Part shown: positions 1 to 5,261 of the stretch, piece after piece | Layout of the letters: each line of letters opens with the position of its first letter | Position numbering within the stretch: position 1 is the stretch's first letter | Assembly: GCA_016297165.1 (NCBI GenBank) | Contig: JAEDHF010000095.1 | Location: forward strand, 1-7,037 | DNA from: Oscillospiraceae bacterium | GTDB taxonomy: Bacteria; Bacillota; Clostridia; Oscillospirales; Ruminococcaceae | Direction: 5' to 3' | DNA length: 7,037 bases | Position numbers and translations under genes: made by a program | The notes under the pieces: model-generated | Told to the model about the DNA's origin: nothing | The model's input: only the letters and a program-made list of their open reading frames with translations | Database searches by the model: none

Positions 1-25
1 AGCCCAGCCTTTTGCTGGACTTTTT
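1..25 (+). terminator. Candidate intrinsic terminator at the left edge
   Basis: AGCCCAGC (1-8) pairs with GCTGGACT (14-21) around a 5-base loop, with one C-A mismatch, and a run of five T follows (21-25). This fits a rho-independent terminator for a rightward gene lying left of the window. The T-run is short and the stem touches the window edge, so its full length is unknown. It could instead be the first internal hairpin of the palindromic repeat that continues at 36-72. Confidence 0.5.
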
Positions 26-35
26 CGACAAACTG

Positions 36-72
36 AACAACTGTCCTATGGACAGTTGTTGAGCACACACTA
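36..72. repeat. Palindromic repeat, left copy (partial)
   Basis: AACAACTGTCC (36-46) and GGACAGTTGTT (50-60) form a perfect 11-bp hairpin with a TAT loop, followed by AGCACACACTA (62-72). Positions 39-72 match 2049-2082 at 28 of 34 bases in the same orientation. Differences fall in the loop and in a 4-base linker. One stem pair has changed on both sides (C38-G58 here, T2048-A2068 there), so the fold is preserved. In the right copy the GCACACACTA strand pairs with a TAGTGTGTGC strand about 60 bases earlier. Here that partner would lie just left of base 1. Confidence 0.7.
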
Positions 73-87
73 ATTACACTACTGTAT

Positions 88-116
88 ATTATACAACAGT
101 ATCCCTGTTAATTCAA
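88..116 (-). promoter_or_regulatory. Candidate leftward promoter
   Basis: On the minus strand TTGAAT (116-111) and TATAAT (93-88) are separated by exactly 17 bases, which is 5/6 and 6/6 to the sigma-A consensus. Transcription would start near 81 and run left through the repeat at 36-72 and out of the window. The target is unseen: it could be a divergent gene or a structured RNA. The site is nearly a mirror copy of the rightward promoter at 178-206, with a shared GGG and TGTTG in the spacer, which argues against a chance match. The -10 lies inside an AT-rich imperfect palindrome at 80-101. Confidence 0.5.
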
Positions 117-131
117 TACTTTAATGCAATT

Positions 132-165
132 TGTCACAAATAATTTTATGTAATTTTTTGTGACA
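132..165. promoter_or_regulatory. Dyad between divergent promoters, candidate operator
   Basis: TGTCACAAATAATT (132-145) and AATTTTTTGTGACA (152-165) are inverted repeats matching at 13 of 14 positions, with a 6-base centre. The axis at about 148.5 nearly coincides with the midpoint (147) between the two divergent -35 boxes. Each arm also holds a small odd palindrome, TTGTCACAA (131-139) and TTGTGACACAA (158-168). A dimeric HTH protein, perhaps the XRE protein encoded just downstream, is the natural candidate to bind here. The binding partner is inferred. Confidence 0.5.
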
Positions 166-177
166 CAAGCCCGACAC

Positions 178-206
178 TTGAAAAATGTGGGCAAATGTTG
201 TACAAT
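178..206 (+). promoter_or_regulatory. Rightward promoter of the XRE gene
   Basis: TTGAAA (178-183) and TACAAT (201-206) have a 17-base spacer, each 5/6 to the sigma-A consensus. The start point would be near 213, leaving a leader of about 80 bases before the ATG at 296. The -10 is embedded in overlapping perfect palindromes, TTGTACAA (198-205) and TACAATTGTA (201-210), so a bound repressor would block it directly. Because the promoter covers the ATG at 185, that codon cannot start translation on this transcript. Confidence 0.65.
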
Positions 207-285
207 TGTATGGTCATGATTGCTTAAAAGGCTATGGCAGTTGTACGGCAACCATAACGTACAGTAACGGAAATTACAACAGTCT

Positions 286-298
286 GGAGATACAAATG
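286..298 (+). promoter_or_regulatory. RBS and start codon that set the XRE start
   Basis: GGAG (286-289) lies 6 bases before the ATG at 296, in frame with the upstream ATG at 185. The protein from 296 opens directly with the HTH domain, as is usual for XRE regulators. The 37 residues encoded from 185 look unlike a domain and lie over the promoter. Confidence 0.65.
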
Positions 299-919
299 GA
301 TTTTAGCAACAAAATTGACTTCCTTATGAAGCTTACGCAAGTAAAGAACAAGGAGCTTGCCGCCGAAATGTCTGTGGACCGCTCTCTTATCAGTCTGCTT
401 CGCAACGGAAAGCGCGGAATACCACAGAATAAACTTCATATCAAGCGTATGGCGGAGAGCTTTGCTAAGCGAATAACCACCGCCTATCAGCGGCAGGCTA
501 TTGCCGAGGTTTCGGGACTGCCCTATATGCGTACGGAGGTATCGGCGGAAATCCTTGCGACGCAGCTTGAACGCTGGCTCCAAGGGGATATAGACCTTGT
601 GGAACATATTCTTGACGGAATTGGACAGGAAACCGCCGAATCCCGTGAAATAACTGCCCCGAAAATTACCGTTCCCGAGGGAGAAACCCTCTTTTTCTAC
701 GGAAGTAAGGGCAGACGGGAGGCTATTCGCTTTCTTATCGGCAATATAAAAGAGGGCTTAATAGGAATTTTCGATAATACGGATATGGATTGGATAGCTG
801 CGACCCGGAATTTGCCGCCGAAATACAAAGTCTTATCAAAAAGCATGTTAACAGTGGAAGCATTTTCACTCAGATACTACCCCCTATTTCAAATATTAAC
901 TGCTATACAGATTCGCTGA
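296..919 (+). CDS. XRE-family HTH regulator, N-terminal part (frameshifted)
   Basis: This is the 5' part of a DNA-binding regulator gene. Numbered from Met at 296, an XRE-type helix-turn-helix covers about residues 7-60. Its core, about residues 16-40, has the typical order KELAAEMSVDRSLISLLRNG. A linker follows, then a segment around EGETLFFYGSKGRREAIRFL and FDNTDMDWI that begins the sensory or effector part of this kind of protein. After about base 797 the reading frame becomes unrelated sequence and stops at 919. The natural continuation lies in the -1 frame (see the C-terminal part). Joining the two by adding one base near 797-802 gives about 504 residues. I recall similar long XRE proteins from Clostridia with a matching DMSWM...DP junction, but could not check this. 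As written, the gene would give a protein with an intact HTH and no proper C-terminal domain. Confidence 0.7.
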   Translation: MDFSNKIDFLMKLTQVKNKELAAEMSVDRSLISLLRNGKRGIPQNKLHIKRMAESFAKRITTAYQRQAIAEVSGLPYMRTEVSAEILATQLERWLQGDIDLVEHILDGIGQETAESREITAPKITVPEGETLFFYGSKGRREAIRFLIGNIKEGLIGIFDNTDMDWIAATRNLPPKYKVLSKSMLTVEAFSLRYYPLFQILTAIQIR

Positions 920-1809
920 GGTTCCTGCTCCCTGTCTATACCGAGGGAAACTTTAACGTATTCTACTATCCGAGAGCCATGAACGCTATGGGGCATCAGA
1001 CCATAATCGTTGTACCGGGACAATGCGTTTCCCATTCCTGCGGATATAGTCCTGACGGCGAAAATATGATTACAATAGTATCTACCAATAAGGAATTCAT
1101 TAACGCTCATGCCGAGCAGTTCAATTATTTCCGCTCCCTCTGCCGCCCTGCCCTTAAAGTGCACAGAGATCCGAGGGAGTTTCCGAAAATGCTCCTGGAC
1201 TATATTTCCCTGAACGGAGATGTCTGCCAGAAAACCCTTCCCCTCCCTACTTTAAGTATGCCGATAGAATTAGCGAAAATTTTTTCGAAGCAAACAGAAG
1301 ATTTTTTATGGAAAGAGGCATATCAGAAGGTATCATCCGCTATTACCGTATTCGAAGAACACCTTCTGACCTATAAGCATATTGATATATCCCCTCTTAG
1401 CTCCGTTAAGGATATAGTGGCAGGAAGGGTTCCGGCGGCGTCTCCCTATTTACCAAAAAACGGATATCCGGTATATACTCCCGAAACCTATATAATGCAT
1501 TTAAAAAACATTCTGCGGCTTATGGATACATACGATAATTATACATTTATCCCGATGGATATGGAGATATTCCAGGGTTATAACCTTATGGTCAACGACG
1601 GCGGATCAGCTCTTCTTTCCCATGGACAAAAGAATCTTCCTATGATTATGGAGTTTCACCGTCCGGAAATTGTTCTGTCCTGTAAGGAGCATCTTATGCG
1701 TATAGTTGACCGTGAGGGCAGCTCGAAGGCGGCACGGGAAAGGACGAAAGCAAGGCTTAAAACGCTTATAAGCGACCTCGAAAAGGCGATAAAGACAAAA
1801 GGACAATAG
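790..1809 (+). CDS. XRE-family regulator, C-terminal part (frameshifted)
   Basis: This is the 3' part of the same regulator gene, not an independent gene. The frame opens after a stop at 775-777. The nominal start is a TTG at 790 with no Shine-Dalgarno sequence. Its first residues (CDPEFAAEIQSL) continue the ...NTDMDWIA of the upstream frame. The domain is soluble, with no signal peptide or membrane segment, and includes LLPVYTEGNFNVFYYPR and a following TIIVVPG strand. These resemble the uncharacterised C-terminal region of large clostridial XRE proteins that I recall. The last 40 or so residues are a Lys/Arg/Glu-rich helix (SSKAARERTKARLKTLISDL) that could be a coiled coil. The ligand or partner is unknown. 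The long intact frame suggests the frameshift is recent or a sequencing error. Confidence 0.6.
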   Translation: MDSCDPEFAAEIQSLIKKHVNSGSIFTQILPPISNINCYTDSLRFLLPVYTEGNFNVFYYPRAMNAMGHQTIIVVPGQCVSHSCGYSPDGENMITIVSTNKEFINAHAEQFNYFRSLCRPALKVHRDPREFPKMLLDYISLNGDVCQKTLPLPTLSMPIELAKIFSKQTEDFLWKEAYQKVSSAITVFEEHLLTYKHIDISPLSSVKDIVAGRVPAASPYLPKNGYPVYTPETYIMHLKNILRLMDTYDNYTFIPMDMEIFQGYNLMVNDGGSALLSHGQKNLPMIMEFHRPEIVLSCKEHLMRIVDREGSSKAARERTKARLKTLISDLEKAIKTKGQ

Positions 1810-1823
1810 AAAAGCTATATTTT

Positions 1824-2004
1824 AGACTGCCGAGAAATCGTCAGATGCTAGGAAACCGCATAACGGCTAGGCTTTGTGCCTGCCGTTATGCGGTTGACGA
1901 CGCAGATGACGGTTTATCGACAGTCTTAGCCCCGTACTCTTAGGCACGGGGCTATACTTAATGTCTGCTCATCCCTTGGGACGAAATGAGCTTGACATCA
2001 AGTA
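1824..2004. other. Three abutting hairpins, possible structured RNA
   Basis: The convergent gap holds three hairpins with no free bases between them. H1 (1824-1926) has an outer stem AGACTG/CAGTCT and a long imperfect arm with a symmetric AGAT/AGAT tandem G-A loop (1843-1846, 1904-1907). Its top is a perfect 14-bp stem (1854-1867 with 1882-1895) capped by AGGC/GCCT around TTTGT. H2 (1927-1954) is TAGCCCCGT/ACGGGGCTA with a 10-base loop. H3 (1955-2004) pairs TACTTAATGTC with GACATCAAGTA (one mismatch) and GCTCAT (1967-1972) with ATGAGC (1986-1991), with a 13-base loop. There is no T-run after any stem, so these are not standard terminators. A weak plus-strand promoter (AAGACA 1792-1797, 18 bases, TATATT 1816-1821) would start near the foot of H1. 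I do not recognise a known RNA family. It could be a small RNA, a 3' UTR structure or a folded mobile-element end. Confidence 0.5.
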
Positions 2005-2085
2005 GTGTGTGCGCCTTAAAATCACACGAAGTGCGATTTTGAGGCAATAACTGTCCTGCGGACAGTTACCCAGCACACACTACTT
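2000..2085. repeat. 86-bp three-way-junction palindromic element, right copy
   Basis: AAGTAGTGTGTGC (2000-2012) pairs perfectly over 13 bp with GCACACACTACTT (2073-2085) and encloses two hairpins. The first (2013-2045) pairs GCCT, AAAATC and CAC with GTG, GATTTT and AGGC around a GAA loop, with one wobble and one A-C mismatch. The second is TAACTGTCC/GGACAGTTA (2048-2068) with a TGC triloop. Its right part (2049-2082) repeats 39-72. The last two bases of the outer stem are part of the permease stop codon (2084-2086). The 5' outer strand also pairs in H3 (2000-2004), so the two folds exclude each other. The form resembles a MITE or REP-type dispersed repeat. No target-site duplication was identified. 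Confidence 0.65.
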
Positions 2086-4423
2086 ATTCGGAAACGAGCT
2101 CTCTTATCTCAACCTTATTTATTTTCCGCGCGGCGAAATACGCGAAGAGGAAAAAGCTAAGGCAGATAAGCAGGGCGGGAATTATAAATGTGGTAAAGGC
2201 GATGCTGCTTTCAATTCTCGTAACCCCTACCATTCTTAGCAGCAGTTCAAGCAGCGGCTTCGTAAGGAGCATAGAGCATACACCTCCGATAACCGAGCCG
2301 ATTACGGCGATTATCATAAAGCGGAAGGCGAACTGTGTGCGAAGTCCTGCTGACGAAAAGCCGAGGGATTTTAATATTCCGATATCGGTACGCTCTTTTA
2401 TAAACGCCTTTCCGCAAATCATATTTATTACAACTGCGGAGAAAATAACAGACACGCTGAACACCGCCAGAACAAGGATAAGGCATATCGTATTTATCAG
2501 CTCCAATGTGCCCTCTGCGGCGTTTCCGCGCTCCTTATCTACGGTTTTCGCTAAAATGAGATTTCCAAGCTTTTCGTCAACCACTTCGGAAGCCTTATCA
2601 ATAAGGGAATCCTCCGACATCTCGATATAGCAGACAGGCTTTGCGCCGTTTACCCGATATAAGCCCTCTGCGGTTATAAGAAAGGTTCTTCCCAGGTCGC
2701 TCATGGACTGGTGATAGCCTGTAATTATAAACTCCTTTGCGTTTTCGCCGCTTCCTATCATTACCGTATCGCCGATTTTCTTGCCCAGCTCCTCTGCGGC
2801 AATTTCCGTAACTGCAACCTCGTTGTCGTATATGGGCATTCTGCCCTCCAAAGGCTTGAACATAAGCTCTGCGGGGCTGTACGCGGAGCAGTAAAGCTCA
2901 ATTCCGTCAATCATCACATATCTGTTAGCGGCAAATATTACCTTTGCATTTTCATCAACCGAATGAACTTCCTCTTCAAAGCGCTTTATATCGCCTATCT
3001 CAAACTCATCGGACACAGCTGCTGAAATATGTGGGTTTACCACCCCTTCTATCATATTATCTCCCGAAAGCCTTGCAGAAAGCATGGAAATCGTCATCAT
3101 AAAATAAACCAAAAGTGCTACAATAAACACCGAACCTATGTAGCTTTTTCCTCGGGAGGTAAACTGACGAAGTCCCATAAAGAAGGAGAGGGGCTTTGCT
3201 TTTATAGGTGCATTAAGCCTGCTGTCGAAATGTATCTCCGACTTACCACCCGAAATAGCTCTTACAGGAGAAATCCTGCTAACCCTTCTTGTGGCAAGGA
3301 TAACGAAAATGGCGCAGAGAAGTATAATGCATAGGGATATAGCGGCGCATTTCAGAACAGAAACGTTCGTAGCGGTAAGCAGTCCCGTTATGGGCTGGAA
3401 AAGTGAGCCTAAGGCGAAGGTGAGGGGAATTGAAATGATAAGTCCGATAACTGCGCCGATAAGCTCCGCTAAAACATACTGGAAAATATAGACAAGACGG
3501 ATTTTACCCGAGGTAAAGCCCTGTGCCTTTAAAATTCCCAGGTTTATATATTCCATTTCAACGGAGGTTGAAATACTGTGCCACATTGAGATTATTACTA
3601 TCGTAATAAGCAGAATTAAAAATACAACCAGTATGCTTGAGCCTGTGTTGGAATAAATTTTTGTGTAGCCTATTGTTTCCTCGCTTGAAAGTATTAAGCA
3701 GGTTTTTTCGGAAATGCCGCAGGAGTCGTCAAGGGCCTTTTTTACTGCAAAGTAGTCAGCTCCCTCACGCATATTTATGCCTGTGTCGATTATTCTTGCG
3801 AAGGTATTTTCGTCGGTATTTTCATATATTTCGCGAAAATCCTCATCGCTTATAAAGTACCTTTTTGTACCTATCGGGGAAGCGCCGAAATTCGGCTCCT
3901 CAACGAAGCCCTTCACCTTGAATTTATACTGAGTTTCGTCGTTTCCGAAAACCATTTCTGAGCCGATTTTTATGTTGGAATAAACCATTGTAAAGCAATA
4001 TGGAATATATATTTCTCCCTCGCCTAAGGGCTCGGGATTTTCTATATAGCCCGTAAAGCTCTCGTTGAAAACACGATAGATTTTATGGCTGTCGGGGTAG
4101 ATAAAGGCTACCTGATAGGTTTCCTGCCCGTTAAGCGTAGCTTTATCACAGTTAACGCAGTCTGTACCGTAAACCTCGGTAACGTCGTGGTTTTCACCTA
4201 TGCTGTCAAGTATGCTTCTGTCCGCCTTTCTCTCTACAATAAAGGCGGTTATATCGGGAGTATTTACAAGGTTATGGGCTTCGGTAAGGGCTCTGTCAAT
4301 ATTGTCGTTGTTGCTTACCGTAACAGTAAAGGATAGGACGATTATCGCCATAAGAGCCGCAATACTCTTGAAGGAGCCCTTCTTATGCTTTATATTAGCC
4401 TTTAATAGCTTCAGAATTTCCAT
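2084..4423 (-). CDS. ABC transporter permease, two FtsX/MacB-type domains
   Basis: This is the membrane subunit working with the ATPase encoded directly upstream. From Met at 4423 it has 779 residues. An N-terminal membrane helix (about 19-37) is followed by a large extracytoplasmic domain, then three helices (about 263-283, 310-340, 355-377) with the FtsX-type motif GILKAQGFTSGKIR. The pattern repeats: a helix (about 427-449), a second outer domain, and three helices (about 643-670, 700-722, 742-765) with GILKSLGFSSAGLR. That gives eight helices in two FtsX halves, unlike BceB-type permeases with one large outer loop. Such proteins often act as mechanotransmission or export machines for peptides or lipids, and with an adjacent two-component system a role in antimicrobial-peptide response is plausible. 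The substrate is unknown. The C-terminus (ARKINKVEIRELVSE) looks complete, and its stop codon overlaps the palindromic element. Confidence 0.9.
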   Translation of the reverse strand: MEILKLLKANIKHKKGSFKSIAALMAIIVLSFTVTVSNNDNIDRALTEAHNLVNTPDITAFIVERKADRSILDSIGENHDVTEVYGTDCVNCDKATLNGQETYQVAFIYPDSHKIYRVFNESFTGYIENPEPLGEGEIYIPYCFTMVYSNIKIGSEMVFGNDETQYKFKVKGFVEEPNFGASPIGTKRYFISDEDFREIYENTDENTFARIIDTGINMREGADYFAVKKALDDSCGISEKTCLILSSEETIGYTKIYSNTGSSILVVFLILLITIVIISMWHSISTSVEMEYINLGILKAQGFTSGKIRLVYIFQYVLAELIGAVIGLIISIPLTFALGSLFQPITGLLTATNVSVLKCAAISLCIILLCAIFVILATRRVSRISPVRAISGGKSEIHFDSRLNAPIKAKPLSFFMGLRQFTSRGKSYIGSVFIVALLVYFMMTISMLSARLSGDNMIEGVVNPHISAAVSDEFEIGDIKRFEEEVHSVDENAKVIFAANRYVMIDGIELYCSAYSPAELMFKPLEGRMPIYDNEVAVTEIAAEELGKKIGDTVMIGSGENAKEFIITGYHQSMSDLGRTFLITAEGLYRVNGAKPVCYIEMSEDSLIDKASEVVDEKLGNLILAKTVDKERGNAAEGTLELINTICLILVLAVFSVSVIFSAVVINMICGKAFIKERTDIGILKSLGFSSAGLRTQFAFRFMIIAVIGSVIGGVCSMLLTKPLLELLLRMVGVTRIESSIAFTTFIIPALLICLSFFLFAYFAARKINKVEIRELVSE

Positions 4424-4433
4424 ACCGCACCTC
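4421..4433 (-). promoter_or_regulatory. RBS and preferred start of the permease
   Basis: On the minus strand GAGG (4433-4430) sits 6 bases before the ATG at 4423-4421. The in-frame ATG five codons earlier (4438) has no comparable site and overlaps the ATPase stop codon. The protein from 4423 begins MEILKLLKANIKHKK, a typical basic start before the first membrane helix. The gap from the ATPase stop is then 8 bases, which fits translational coupling. Confidence 0.65.
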
Positions 4434-5193
4434 ACCATTCCATTGAGGAGAGCCAGGCTGTAACCTGTGCTTCACGGCTTTTTTCTGTTTCAGGAGTATA
4501 GGGCGGAAGGTCAAGATCGCCGATTACCGCTCCGTCGGCTATGTAGATTATCCTTGTGGCACGAAGGGCGGCACGGCTGTCGTGAGTAACCATTAAGATA
4601 CTCTGACCGTTACTGTTAAGGTCGGTAAGAAGATTGAGAACCTCAGTGGTGTTTTTTCTGTTAAGAGCGCCGGTAGGCTCGTCAGCGAAAAGAAGCTTAG
4701 GGCTGTTGATTACCGCTCTTGCGATTGCGCAGCGCTGCTGTTCGCCGCCGGAGCATTGTGAGGGAAGCTGTGTCTTTATGTCAACAATTCCCATTTTTCC
4801 GAGAAGCTCGTCTGCACGCTTGTTTACTTCCTCCGCCGAACGGGATTTATTAAGATACCCCGGAACGGCTACGTTCTCGAAAAGCGACAGATTGCTGACA
4901 AGGTGCATCTGCTGAAAAATAAAGCCGAAATCCCCGTGGCGAAGCTCAGCAAGGCTTTTTTCGGGAAGCTTGACTATGTCCCTTCCGTTATAGATAACCG
5001 AACCGCCCGTAGCCCTGTCCATGCCGCTTAATGCGTAGAGAAGGGTTGATTTACCCGAGCCCGAAGCGCCCATTACTACGGTAAAATCCCCCTCGTAAAT
5101 ATCAATATCGAGATTGCTTAAGATATGGTTCTGTACGCCGTTATGGGCGAAGCTTTTACATAGTCCCTTTGCGGATAAAATTGTATTTTTCAT
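4432..5193 (-). CDS. ABC transporter ATP-binding protein (MacB/LolD type)
   Basis: This cytoplasmic ATPase drives the neighbouring permease. It has 253 residues, a little longer than the roughly 225-235 usual for the family because of a C-terminal tail (about 225-253). The motifs are in order: Walker A GASGSGKST (42-50), Q-loop FIFQQ (Q94), signature CSGGEQQR (147-154), Walker B LLFADEP with catalytic Glu172, D-loop GALN (175-178) and H-loop His204. The signature has Cys and Glu where LSGGQ is standard; SGGE is common in this family and Cys is a mild variant. All catalytic residues are present. The start at 5193 has AAAGGTG about 8-10 bases upstream. A 61-base gap separates it from the kinase gene and holds a candidate promoter. 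Confidence 0.93.
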   Translation of the reverse strand: MKNTILSAKGLCKSFAHNGVQNHILSNLDIDIYEGDFTVVMGASGSGKSTLLYALSGMDRATGGSVIYNGRDIVKLPEKSLAELRHGDFGFIFQQMHLVSNLSLFENVAVPGYLNKSRSAEEVNKRADELLGKMGIVDIKTQLPSQCSGGEQQRCAIARAVINSPKLLFADEPTGALNRKNTTEVLNLLTDLNSNGQSILMVTHDSRAALRATRIIYIADGAVIGDLDLPPYTPETEKSREAQVTAWLSSMEW

Positions 5194-5214
5194 AAGATAT
5201 GCACCTTTCTGTTT

Positions 5215-5243
5215 ATGTTACCATAATTTTACCGCAAAAGTTA
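5215..5243 (-). promoter_or_regulatory. Candidate promoter of the ABC transporter genes
   Basis: On the minus strand TAACTT (5243-5238) and TAACAT (5220-5215) are 17 bases apart, directly downstream of the TTCTTAA repeats. The -35 is poor, as is common at promoters that need an activator. TAAAAT (5231-5226) is an alternative -10 whose -35 would fall within the repeats. No terminator lies between the kinase stop and the ATPase start, so read-through from the two-component genes is also possible. Confidence 0.35.
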
Positions 5244-5261
5244 TTAAGAAGTCCTTAAGAA
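5244..5261 (-). promoter_or_regulatory. Direct repeat, candidate response-regulator site
   Basis: TTAAGAA occurs at 5244-5250 and 5255-5261 on the plus strand, reading TTCTTAA toward the ATPase gene. The starts are exactly 11 bp apart, one helical turn. OmpR-family regulators usually bind such same-face direct repeats just upstream of a weak -35. The distal half overlaps the stop codon of the kinase gene (5255-5257). That the regulator encoded at the right end binds here is inferred. Confidence 0.5.

Noticed and set aside
185..295. Extra N-terminal 37 residues of the XRE protein from the ATG at 185
   Set aside because: The codon lies inside the -35/-10 promoter, has no clear ribosome-binding site, and the added residues do not look like a domain.
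778..919. Programmed -1 frameshift in the XRE gene
   Set aside because: No slippery heptamer lies in the part where the frame must change. A plain base loss explains the data better.
224..1806. Minus-strand frames opposite the XRE gene (224-607, 889-1164, 1606-1806)
   Set aside because: They are antisense shadows with compositions unlike real proteins; the plus-strand frames carry the recognisable HTH and conserved motifs.
2000..2085. Integron attC site
   Set aside because: The size and imperfect palindrome fit loosely, but the RYYYAAC and GTTRRRY core sites are absent at the ends and no integrase is present.
1824..2085. Retron ncRNA, group II intron end, CRISPR array or riboswitch
   Set aside because: There is no reverse transcriptase, intron-encoded protein or cas gene, no regularly spaced repeats, and the region lies at gene 3' ends rather than in a 5' leader. 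I recognise none of the known motifs.
2190..3491. Plus-strand frames opposite the permease (for example 2190-2630, 2711-3025, 3029-3334)
   Set aside because: They are antisense shadows with no plausible domains or ribosome-binding sites, and the minus-strand permease accounts for the sequence.
2084..5193. BceAB/VirAB-type bacitracin module
   Set aside because: The permease has two FtsX halves each with its own outer domain, not the single large outer loop of BceB. Only the general TCS-plus-ABC arrangement is shared.
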